Positions 5,263 through 11,210 of a stretch of 11,210 bases of DNA are shown here, piece after piece. Position 1 is the stretch's first letter. Each line of letters opens with the position of its first letter. The notes beneath the pieces are model-generated. The model made no database searches and had not been told where the DNA came from. It was given only the letters and a program-made list of their open reading frames with translations. Origin of the DNA: Methanobacteriota archaeon (GTDB lineage Archaea > Halobacteriota > Methanosarcinia > Methanosarcinales > Methanoperedenaceae). The stretch is from assembly GCA_018900975.1 (NCBI GenBank), contig JAHIFK010000297.1, forward strand, positions 1-11,210, in the 5' to 3' direction. A program made the translations under genes and the position numbers.

Positions 5263-7188
5263 TCACACCGTTTTTCTCAGCTTCGCTATCATATCCCGCA
5301 GTTCTGCCGCTTTCTCAAACTCCATGTTCTTCGCAGCCCTGTGCATAGCAGACTCAAGCTCTATGATGTAATTGAACATCTCCTCTTTAGGCGGAAGCAC
5401 CGCTTGAGGTGCCCGAGGCTCCACTGCTTTCAGAATTGTCTGCGGCGTGATATTATGTTCCTCGTTGTACCTTATCTGCATCGCTCGCCTGCGGTCGGTC
5501 TCATCTATCGCCCTTTGCATTGAACCTGTGATCCTGTCTGCGTACATCACCACCCTTCCCTCTATGTTCCTTGATGTCCTGCCAATTGTCTGCATAAGCG
5601 AGCGGTCTGAGCGCAGGAACCCTTCCTTATCAGCATCAAGTATAGCCACAAGCGCAACCTCAGGAAGGTCAAGCCCCTCTCGAAGCAGGTTAATACCCAC
5701 AAGCACATCGAATTCCCCAAGGCGCAGCCCGCGTATTATATCGATGCGTTCAAGCGTTTCTATCTCTGAATGCATGTACCGCGCCCTGATACCCATGGTG
5801 ATAAAGTACTCAGTCAGGTCTTCAGCCATCCTTTTCGTGAGCGTTGTGACAAGAACCCTGTGAGACCTTTCGGTCTTTGCGTGTATCTCAGCCATCAGGT
5901 CGTCTATCTGCCCATTAACCGGTTTAACAACAATTTCAGGATCAACCAGCCCTGTCGGTCTGATTATCTGCTGCACCACCTGCGCGCTGTTAGCAAGTTC
6001 ATAATCAGCAGGTGTTGCAGAAACGTACAGCACCTGATCGACCCGTGTCTCGAACTCGCCATACGTTAGCGGGCGGTTATCATAAGCAGAAGGCATCCTG
6101 AAACCGTAGTCCACAAGCGATCCCTTTCGCGCATGGTCGCCAGCGTGCATTCCCCTTATCTGAGGCAGCGTGACATGGGACTCATCTATCACCACAAGAT
6201 AATCATCAGGGAAATAATCAATAAGTGAGTATGGCGGCTCACCGGATTTCCTTCCGTCCATATGGCGGCTGTAGTTCTCGATCCCCTGGCAGTACCCGAT
6301 CTCATGCATCATCTCGATGTCAAACTTTGTCCTCTGCTCCAGGCGCGCTGCTTCAAGGATTTTCCCCATGGATCTTAGTTCATGCAGCCTCTCCTCAAGT
6401 TCAGCTTCTATAGATTCGATCGCAATATCGATCTTTTCCTGCGGCATCACGAAATGCTTGGCAGGATATATTACTACGCCCTCACTTTCCCTTATCGGTT
6501 TCCCGGTCAGAGGGTCAAATTCAGATATTCTCTCGATCTCGTCTCCGAAAAGTTCTATCCTCATCCCGGTTGAAGCGTATGAAGGGAACACTTCAATGGT
6601 ATCCCCGCGCACCCTGAACTTTCCTGCAGAAAAATCCATGTCGTTGCGCTGGTACTGCATATCCACAAGCCGTGAAAGTATCGCCCTTCGCTCATTTTTC
6701 TCACCAATCCTCAGTATCATGGCCATATCATGCCATTCCTGGGGAGAGCCTATGCCGTAGATGCAGGAGACGCTTGCAACTACTATCACATCGCGCCGCT
6801 CAAAAAGCGAACGCGTGGCTGAGAGCCGCATCCTGTTTATTTCCTCGTTGATAGATGCATCCTTCTCGATGTAGGTATCAGTCTGCGGGATGTAAGCCTC
6901 TGGCTGGTAGTAGTCGTAGTAACTAACGAAATACTCCACCGCATTCTCAGGGAAGAATGCCTTGAACTCAGAATATAACTGTGCAGCAAGCGTCTTATTG
7001 TGCGATATGACGAGTGTCGGTCGCTGAACTTTCTGTATCACGTTAGCCACAGTGAAGGTCTTGCCTGAGCCTGTTACGCCAAGAAGGGTCTGGCGCTTCA
7101 TGCTCTGCTCTATTCCCTGAGCAAGCTTCTCTATCGCCTGAACCTGGTCGCCCTCAGGTTCAAATCCTGAAACGAGTTTAAATGTCAG
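5263..7188 (-). CDS. uvrB: Excinuclease ABC subunit B
   Basis: UvrB is the damage-verifying helicase of nucleotide excision repair; it is loaded by UvrA and recruits UvrC. With the start proposed here it has 641 residues, normal for the family. The N-terminus FKLVSGFEPEGDQVQAIEKL is canonical. Walker A GVTGSGKT is at 37-44, the damage-probing beta-hairpin region FVSYYDYYQPEAYIP begins near 87, DESH is at 335-338, SATP near 390, QTIGRTSRN at 533-541, and a C-terminal UVR motif near 606-640. The first ATG (7101) is too late, since it would remove 29 conserved residues. Between the upstream in-frame TAA and the conserved sequence, CTG (7188-7186) is the only plausible initiator, 6-7 nt after AGGAGG. 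uvrA and uvrC are not adjacent. The mcp gene converges 22 bp away with no obvious hairpin. Confidence 0.96.
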   Translation of the reverse strand: MTFKLVSGFEPEGDQVQAIEKLAQGIEQSMKRQTLLGVTGSGKTFTVANVIQKVQRPTLVISHNKTLAAQLYSEFKAFFPENAVEYFVSYYDYYQPEAYIPQTDTYIEKDASINEEINRMRLSATRSLFERRDVIVVASVSCIYGIGSPQEWHDMAMILRIGEKNERRAILSRLVDMQYQRNDMDFSAGKFRVRGDTIEVFPSYASTGMRIELFGDEIERISEFDPLTGKPIRESEGVVIYPAKHFVMPQEKIDIAIESIEAELEERLHELRSMGKILEAARLEQRTKFDIEMMHEIGYCQGIENYSRHMDGRKSGEPPYSLIDYFPDDYLVVIDESHVTLPQIRGMHAGDHARKGSLVDYGFRMPSAYDNRPLTYGEFETRVDQVLYVSATPADYELANSAQVVQQIIRPTGLVDPEIVVKPVNGQIDDLMAEIHAKTERSHRVLVTTLTKRMAEDLTEYFITMGIRARYMHSEIETLERIDIIRGLRLGEFDVLVGINLLREGLDLPEVALVAILDADKEGFLRSDRSLMQTIGRTSRNIEGRVVMYADRITGSMQRAIDETDRRRAMQIRYNEEHNITPQTILKAVEPRAPQAVLPPKEEMFNYIIELESAMHRAAKNMEFEKAAELRDMIAKLRKTV

Positions 7189-7250
7189 CGCAGAACCTCC
7201 TCTTACTTATTGATAGCGGTTTGCTCTTCTTGAACATATATTCTATATTG
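7186..7250 (-). promoter_or_regulatory. uvrB promoter, ribosome binding site and CTG initiator
   Basis: On the minus strand AGAATATATG (centred near 7239) resembles a TATA box and predicts transcription from about 7213. This gives a leader of about 25 nt with AGAGGAGG (7196-7203) ending 6-7 nt before CTG. The strong ribosome binding site at correct spacing is the main argument for CTG initiation. Confidence 0.6.
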
Positions 7251-7382
7251 CTCTTCAGCATTATCAGGATTTCCAGAGTATATTACACAATTTCTTAATG
7301 CCCCAAATTCACACTGTTCCCAAAAAATTTCTATAATAAATCGTGAATCCAAAGCTAAATCCCTGCAAACTTTTATTAACAT
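7203..7382 (-). CDS. Possible 59-residue protein immediately upstream of uvrB
   Basis: An ATG-initiated frame on the minus strand encodes MLIKVCRDLALDSRFIIEIF, then WEQCEFGALRNCVIYSGNPD, and ends NAEEQYRIYVQEEQTAINK. The amino acid mix looks like a soluble protein rather than random A/T-rich translation. Its stop codon lies 14 bp before the uvrB start, next to the uvrB ribosome binding site, so the two could be co-transcribed. The frame stays open for about 12 codons upstream of the ATG, so this may be the tail of an older, truncated gene. No family is recognised. Against it: no clear ribosome binding site, and the same DNA holds the likely uvrB and rightward-gene promoters. Confidence 0.35.
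   Translation of the reverse strand: MLIKVCRDLALDSRFIIEIFWEQCEFGALRNCVIYSGNPDNAEEQYRIYVQEEQTAINK
7371..7379 (+). promoter_or_regulatory. TATA box of the ESCRT-III-like gene
   Basis: TTTTATTAA is centred about 28 nt upstream of the ATG at 7403, as expected for a leaderless message, and argues against starting at the upstream ATG at 7343. Confidence 0.5.
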
Positions 7383-7402
7383 GTCGATATAATCATAAAT
7401 AT

Positions 7403-7993
7403 ATGGGACTATTTCATAAGAAATCTAAGAGGGAGCTGGAAATCGAACGCGAGATCTCCTATAGGAAGGCAAAATCGGTGGTAAACAATTATATCAATGA
7501 ATGTGATGGCATTAAGAAAAGATACTGGGAACAGGGGGTAGAAGCGGCAAGATTAAAGGACGAGGAAATGATAAAACGTCTCGCAGCCGGATATTTCACT
7601 ATGAATGACAAAATAAAAAAGGCGAAGAAACTCCTTATTCACATGGAGGGGATCAAGCTCCAGCGCGACGCACTGTATGTATCAAATGAATTCCTTGCTT
7701 TCGCAAAGGAAATGAGCGACACTACTGTCGAGGGATCAGATGTTAAAGATATTGCAGCGATGCAAGCGGAGTTTGATAAGACCATCCTGAAAGCAGAACA
7801 GATAGACAGCGCTCTTTCAGCGGCGCTTGACTTGACAAATGAGACTTTGATAAGATCATCAGGAACAGACATGAACCTAGATAACATCGTTAAAACGATG
7901 GAAAAGGCAGGAACTTCAGGCGGGGAAAAGCTGGATCCCAGGATCGAGGAAGGGATAAAACAGATCGAAGAGGCTATGAAAAAAGAAGCGTGA
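7403..7993 (+). CDS. Helical protein resembling ESCRT-III / Snf7 proteins
   Basis: This protein of 196 residues is almost entirely helical. It begins MGLFHKKSKRELEIEREISY, a short hydrophobic tip followed by a strongly basic helix. A central region follows (ARLKDEEMIKRLAAGYFTM, KIKKAKKLLIHMEGIKLQRD, SNEFLAFAKEM) and then an increasingly acidic C-terminal half (MNLDNIVKTMEK, DPRIEEGIKQIEEAMKKEA). The MGLF tip, basic first hairpin, Met-containing central helices and acidic tail with a short terminal helix mirror CHMP/CdvB proteins, which form membrane-remodelling filaments. The likeness is one of architecture; no diagnostic motif settles it, and an unrelated coiled-coil protein remains possible. 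No CdvC/Vps4 ATPase is in the window. The start at 7403 is chosen over 7343 because of the MGLF tip and TATA spacing. Confidence 0.75.
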   Translation: MGLFHKKSKRELEIEREISYRKAKSVVNNYINECDGIKKRYWEQGVEAARLKDEEMIKRLAAGYFTMNDKIKKAKKLLIHMEGIKLQRDALYVSNEFLAFAKEMSDTTVEGSDVKDIAAMQAEFDKTILKAEQIDSALSAALDLTNETLIRSSGTDMNLDNIVKTMEKAGTSGGEKLDPRIEEGIKQIEEAMKKEA

Positions 7994-7998
7994 ATAAA

Positions 7999-8025
7999 GA
8001 TGTATGATAAATGTCATACATTTTT
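7999..8025 (+). terminator. Terminator after the ESCRT-III-like gene
   Basis: ATGTATGA, loop TAAATG, TCATACAT forms an 8-bp perfect stem (8000-8021) followed by a T tract (8021-8025), beginning 7 nt after the stop codon. Confidence 0.7.
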
Positions 8026-8034
8026 CAGGTAACA

Positions 8035-8055
8035 TTTTTTATTAACTAATATAAC
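8035..8055 (+). promoter_or_regulatory. Probable promoter of the 8068 gene
   Basis: An A/T-rich stretch with TTATTAA centred at 8042 lies 26 nt before the ATG at 8068, directly after the preceding terminator. This indicates a separate transcription unit. Confidence 0.45.
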
Positions 8056-8067
8056 ATAATCATGTGC

Positions 8068-8478
8068 ATGAACGCGGCGATGCTGAGTGACTGGGAAAAC
8101 ATAATCGGAACGGAAAAAGCAAGACTGATCTCGACTAAGTTTTTTAATAAACGGCTCTATTCGGAATTCCCGAACCTCGGTAAGAATGATTATGCCCGGA
8201 AAAAAATGAGCATACTTTCGGAAGTTGAAACTACGGGCAATCTCCTGATCGAATGTGAGAGGGATGGATTTTTGACCCATGACGAAGTGCAGAGAATGAT
8301 AGAATCTACGGCGCGGGAGCTTATCGGAAGGAGCATACCGACAGCGCTTTTTGAGAACGTATCTTTGATGCTGGATGATAAAAGGGATCAGGGGGAAGAG
8401 GAGTGGCTGGACGGGGAACTGAAACATATAGGGCGTATACTGGACAGTTTCAAACCAGCAAAAAAACAGTATGAGTGA
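8068..8478 (+). CDS. Uncharacterised helical protein
   Basis: This protein of 136 residues begins MNAAMLSDWENIIGTEKARL. I do not recognise a family. It is predicted soluble and mainly helical, with mixed charges, one cysteine (LLIECERDG) and the segment DEVQRMIESTARELIGRSIP; the C-terminus is basic (KPAKKQYE). ATG codons at 8062 and 8068 are both usable (MCM start); 8068 fits the TATA spacing better. It follows the ESCRT-III-like gene in the same direction but is separated by a terminator, so they may be functionally linked but need not be co-transcribed. Its TGA abuts the stop of the convergent regulator with no base between (TGATCA). Confidence 0.8.
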   Translation: MNAAMLSDWENIIGTEKARLISTKFFNKRLYSEFPNLGKNDYARKKMSILSEVETTGNLLIECERDGFLTHDEVQRMIESTARELIGRSIPTALFENVSLMLDDKRDQGEEEWLDGELKHIGRILDSFKPAKKQYE

Positions 8479-9045
8479 TCATTTGCGCCAGAATTTTATG
8501 TTGAATGTGCATCTGTCATGAGTTGCGCTCTCAAACTCATCGAGTTCCCCGAACCGCTTAATTACATTTTTGATCAGGGGATGGCATGTGATTTCGCAGT
8601 TTTTCTTCTCGCATGACGCTCTTTCTATGACCAGATTTATCTTGCGTCCTCCCCTTGTCATTATCGTGTTATGTGTAACTTTGACATCAGTTTCCAGGTA
8701 ATACTGCAGGATATAGGCAATGCCGTCCCCAAAATCCATTATCTTTTCGGGGAATTTTTCCTTGATGGTGTCGAGCTTGTCATTAATATCAAGTATCTCG
8801 TTCCCGAATGGAGAAGCCACATACATTGTGTGTTTTTCGCCAATGATGGCTTCCCTCTCGAACATTATGGCAAGGCGGGAGGAGACGAGGTCTGAGAGAG
8901 ATTCAGAGATCCTCTCCTTACGCAGGGATAGATCTTCGGATAATTCAGTGTTCCTGTATGATCTTATGCCCAGTTTTTTTAATATGTCGAACCTGCTCTT
9001 TCTGCCCAGGGTTTTTGAGAGGTCGATGAGGGATTTATTTGACAT
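8479..9045 (-). CDS. Winged-helix transcriptional regulator with Cys/His-rich C-terminus
   Basis: This protein has 188 residues. Residues about 13-75 look like a winged helix: a first helix (SRFDILKKLGI), a helix-turn-helix (NTELSEDLSLRKERISESLSDLV) and a wing (RLAIMFEREAIIGEKHTMYVASPFG). A linker helix follows (DINDKLDTIKEKFPEKI), then a C-terminal domain with C145, C150, C154, H155, H176 and C179, enough for a metal or redox site. The type is common in archaeal ArsR/MarR-like regulators; the ligand is unknown. It is transcribed divergently from the TPM-domain gene, and both promoters carry the same 20-bp element, so it probably regulates itself and that neighbour. The start at 9045 is supported by TATA spacing. 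Confidence 0.82.
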   Translation of the reverse strand: MSNKSLIDLSKTLGRKSRFDILKKLGIRSYRNTELSEDLSLRKERISESLSDLVSSRLAIMFEREAIIGEKHTMYVASPFGNEILDINDKLDTIKEKFPEKIMDFGDGIAYILQYYLETDVKVTHNTIMTRGGRKINLVIERASCEKKNCEITCHPLIKNVIKRFGELDEFESATHDRCTFNIKFWRK

Positions 9046-9071
9046 GCTGGTTGAATATAATATGGATTTTA

Positions 9072-9176
9072 GTATATATCAATACCTTCGCTATTAATCA
9101 GCATTAATTTTACCTATTATCGGCATTTGGTTAAATATTTGCTGGAATACTGGATGGCGAAGGTATTGCTATATAC
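9072..9176. promoter_or_regulatory. Mirrored divergent promoters sharing a 20-bp element
   Basis: The minus-strand element GCGAAGGTATTG followed by ATATATAC (9091-9072) is repeated inverted on the plus strand as GCGAAGGTATTG followed by CTATATAC (9157-9176): 19 of 20 positions match. The spacer is 65 nt. The TATATA portion acts as the TATA box of each gene, and each element ends about 26 nt from its start codon (9045 and 9202). The GCGAAGGTATTG part sits just upstream of TATA, where BRE and activator or repressor sites lie in archaea. This implies common control of the regulator and the TPM-domain gene. Confidence 0.75.
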
Positions 9177-9201
9177 CTGTATAAGATAATCAGTTGAAAT
9201 T

Positions 9202-10800
9202 ATGAGGTGGACATGGTTAATTATCCTGATACTGTTGCTCCCAACAGCATCTGCTGTCAGTTATCCCCAGCTTAGCGGTTATGTCACAGACAATGCTAAC
9301 ATGATCGACCAGTCTTATGAAGCAAAAATAACGCAGCTTGCAGGGGCGATAGAAAAAGAATCTACTGTGGAGATAGCGGTCGTGACCATAGAGTCGCTTG
9401 AAGGCGAATCAATGGAGATGTATGCTGTAAAGCTTTTTGAGAAGGCAGGCATCGGGAAAAAAGATAAAGACAATGGTCTTCTTATTATTGTAGCAAAAGA
9501 GTCGCACGATTACAGGTTCGAAGTCGGCTACGGGCTTGAAGGCACTGTTACCGACAGCATGTATGTCAATATCGGTGAAAGGATAATTAAGCCGAATTTC
9601 AGGAATGGGGATTACGGAAAAGGTATATACGAGTCAATGCTTGTTGTACAGGAACTCCTGAAAGGCAATCAGGAAGTTATATCACAGTATGGCATGAAGC
9701 CCCTTTATGGTCAGTCTAATCTAGATAATCAAGATTCAAAAAACTGGGTTATGATCGGAGGAGGAATCATTGCTCTCATAGCTATTGGCACAATAGTTCT
9801 GTCCAAACGGCGTCGTGAAAGTGCATCTCTGCATGCTACTGAGCAGTCAAGCAGGGCTGAATTTAATGAGATAAATTCTGTTATTCGAAACGCAGAAGAA
9901 ATCTGTGTAGTAGAGAACAAAACAGATTATATATCCCACGAACTTGATATAAAAAGAGGTTACGAAGTGCTACAAAATAACGATTTGAACTTTGGTATTC
10001 GTGTGGAGAATAATTCTAATTTTGCAGTATTGGATGTGACGACAATTATTGATTATCCCAAAAATCTTTTTTCAATGAATGATAGTGAAATTAAAAATCT
10101 TAACAATATTATCCCGAAAGGTAAGCGAACAGCAAAATACACCCTCAAACCACTCGACTGCATCCACAACGAGCAAATAAACGCCCTCATTACCTACAAA
10201 GACCACACCGGAAAAAAGCAGACCCTTCACATGCGCCCCAAGGAAGTGCACTGTGTCTGCCCATTCCTTAAAGAAAAGCCTATAAGCGAAGGCGAGTACA
10301 GCAGGCTTGCAGCGAATAGCGAGTTCGTTCAGGAAGGCATCTCTTTCAAAGGCATCAGCGTCGAGGATTTAGCCAAGTTCATGGGCGAGACATGCAGGCA
10401 CATGCTGTACGGGGTCAGGGAATACAACCTTGAGGATAAGAAGGTTATTTATCTCTCAGGCGAGGCGATCGGGGAGAAAGCCTATTACCTCCTGACTGCA
10501 GTTGTTCTAAATTACAAGGGACTCACACAGGTTGTTTTGCGCGCGCACTCAGATAAGAAGTATGGGCTGAACGGATTCATGAACGAGATGGCAGACAGCT
10601 TGCGGCATCTTGTGGGGTCGGTGCAGAACGCGAAGGAGATCGGGATCATTGAGAACTCGCAGGTGATCAATATCATTGATTCTGTGGTGCAGAGGACGAA
10701 TTTTGAGATGGGTGAAGGCGGCAGTACGCAGGTGAATATCAGAGAAAGTGTTGTGCAGAGAACAAATATTGGTGATGATCGAAGGAAGAATGAGTTTTGA
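9202..10800 (+). CDS. TPM-domain membrane protein with large cytoplasmic C-terminal region
   Basis: This protein of 532 residues has a signal peptide (MRWTWLIILILLLPTASA) and a TPM (DUF477/TPM_phosphatase) domain at about 20-155. TPM landmarks are the GYVTDNANMID start, VEIAVVTIESLEG, NGLLIIVAKE, RFEVGYGLEGTVTD and a final helix. A membrane helix lies at 182-200 and is followed by SKRRR, so the N-terminal domain faces outward and the remaining 330 residues inward. TPM domains in other proteins bind Ca2+ or other metals and have been linked to photosystem repair, phosphatase activity and membrane-protein quality control. The C-terminal part has a beta-rich stretch (about 255-345) and an alpha/beta segment (about 370-480), neither recognised. 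It ends with two copies of SVVQRTN (494-500 and 516-522). Bases 9960-10110 are noticeably A/T-richer than the rest. It pairs divergently with the winged-helix gene. Confidence 0.88.
   Translation: MRWTWLIILILLLPTASAVSYPQLSGYVTDNANMIDQSYEAKITQLAGAIEKESTVEIAVVTIESLEGESMEMYAVKLFEKAGIGKKDKDNGLLIIVAKESHDYRFEVGYGLEGTVTDSMYVNIGERIIKPNFRNGDYGKGIYESMLVVQELLKGNQEVISQYGMKPLYGQSNLDNQDSKNWVMIGGGIIALIAIGTIVLSKRRRESASLHATEQSSRAEFNEINSVIRNAEEICVVENKTDYISHELDIKRGYEVLQNNDLNFGIRVENNSNFAVLDVTTIIDYPKNLFSMNDSEIKNLNNIIPKGKRTAKYTLKPLDCIHNEQINALITYKDHTGKKQTLHMRPKEVHCVCPFLKEKPISEGEYSRLAANSEFVQEGISFKGISVEDLAKFMGETCRHMLYGVREYNLEDKKVIYLSGEAIGEKAYYLLTAVVLNYKGLTQVVLRAHSDKKYGLNGFMNEMADSLRHLVGSVQNAKEIGIIENSQVINIIDSVVQRTNFEMGEGGSTQVNIRESVVQRTNIGDDRRKNEF
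10681..10767 (+). repeat. Two SVVQRTN repeats at the C-terminus of the TPM protein
   Basis: The segments VINIIDSVVQRTNF and QVNIRESVVQRTNI are spaced 22 residues apart. The pattern (hydrophobic-N-I, D/E-S-V-V-Q-R-T-N) suggests a short repeated strand or binding motif. I recall similar tails in archaeal zinc-ribbon proteins, but cannot confirm that here. Confidence 0.6.
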
Positions 10801-10850
10801 ATCAAATATGGTGAAGAATTATACGAGAGAAAAGATAAGGGTGTGTTCCG

Positions 10851-11210
10851 ATTACGATTAAGGAAGAAGATATCAAACGGGTCTACAGCGAAATAATTTT
10901 TGAGCGGGGTCTTGATTATTTTGTAGAAGGAAGAGTTACAGATGTGATCAAGTTCAAGAATAAGCTAACTGGAGAGGTAGAAGGATCTGCTAAATACAAA
11001 ACCGAAGTTGACCTTTCCGATCTGCATAATCGATGTTCATGCCCTTATGGAATCAATTGCAAACACGGTGCTGCTATGCTTTTGCAATATCTCGATGGAG
11101 GATATACCGATGGGGATGAAGCCGCTAAAAGGCTGGATGGAATGAGCCGCGAGGAATTGAGAACTGTTCTGGACACATTGATGAGCATGAATCCTTCAAA
11201 CCTGCTATAC
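10851..11210 (+). CDS. SWIM zinc-finger protein, 3' end outside the window
   Basis: An open frame runs to the window edge and encodes ITIKEEDIKRVYSEIIFERG, then LDYFVEGRVTDV, then RCSCPYGINCKHGAAMLLQY. C62, C64, C70 and H72 form the CxCx(n)CxH signature of SWIM domains, which bind DNA or proteins and often sit at the N-terminus of archaeal and bacterial SWIM proteins. The segment from EEDIKR through FERGLDYF is typical of the region before the finger. No ATG, GTG or TTG lies between the upstream in-frame TAA (10839-10841) and the conserved sequence; ATT at 10851 or 10857 are the nearest near-cognate codons. AATTATAC near 10817-10824 could be a TATA box at the correct distance for a start near 10851. 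The gene may use an unusual start, or a frameshift may separate it from the ATG at 10808. Confidence 0.78.
   Translation, partial: MTIKEEDIKRVYSEIIFERGLDYFVEGRVTDVIKFKNKLTGEVEGSAKYKTEVDLSDLHNRCSCPYGINCKHGAAMLLQYLDGGYTDGDEAAKRLDGMSREELRTVLDTLMSMNPSNLLY

Noticed and set aside
6317..6760. Plus-strand frame of 147 codons within uvrB
   Set aside because: It is antisense to highly conserved UvrB sequence and has low-complexity Ser/Ile content.
7343..7402. Upstream ATG extending the ESCRT-III-like protein by 20 residues
   Set aside because: The extra residues are unlike the rest, cover the TATA box, and the MGLF start at 7403 fits both promoter spacing and the protein type.
8014..8427. Minus-strand frame of 137 codons opposite the unknown helical protein
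   Set aside because: The plus-strand gene has a promoter, a plausible start and charged helical composition; the antisense frame has a composition typical of a shadow and overlaps the upstream terminator.

Overview
This window looks like the chromosome of a methane-metabolising euryarchaeon of the Methanosarcinales / ANME-2 type. The left edge carries the start of a tetrahydromethanopterin S-methyltransferase operon (mtrE, then the first codons of mtrD). An archaeal-type riboflavin synthase follows, along with many archaeal promoters in which a TATA box lies about 26 nt upstream of the start codon. 'Candidatus Methanoperedens' would fit, but that assignment is inference. No transposon, CRISPR array, rRNA or tRNA was seen.

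Layout. Bases 1-1006 (minus) hold mtrD (partial) and mtrE, read leftward from a promoter near 1090. Bases 1007-1304 are non-coding and hold an inverted repeat with a G-rich loop. Bases 1305-2644 (plus) hold an AIM24-family protein that lacks an internal block, riboflavin synthase and a small YwbE-family protein, each with its own TATA box. A bidirectional terminator (2631-2672) separates them from a convergent circularly permuted GTPase (2650-3414, minus). That GTPase diverges from a 43-residue zinc-ribbon protein across a perfect 22-bp palindrome. Bases 3669-3779 (minus) contain a decayed RadC C-terminus. A chemoreceptor with no extracytoplasmic sensor domain occupies 3903-5240. uvrB (5263-7188, minus) appears to start at a CTG codon behind a strong ribosome binding site. 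A possible 59-residue ORF lies just upstream of it.

The right third is less familiar. A basic-to-acidic helical protein (7403-7993) resembles ESCRT-III/Snf7 proteins in architecture. It is followed by an unrecognised helical protein (8068-8478). A winged-helix regulator with a Cys/His-rich C-terminus (8479-9045, minus) diverges from a secreted/membrane TPM-domain protein with a large cytoplasmic tail (9202-10800, plus). Both genes of this divergent pair carry the same 20-bp promoter element, in mirror orientation and at matching distance from their start codons, so they are probably co-regulated, perhaps by the winged-helix protein. The window ends inside a SWIM zinc-finger gene that has no canonical start codon.

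The strongest leads are the mirrored divergent promoter, the ESCRT-III-like protein, the non-canonical starts of uvrB and the SWIM gene, and the TPM fusion. No complete new multi-gene system can be demonstrated from sequence alone.
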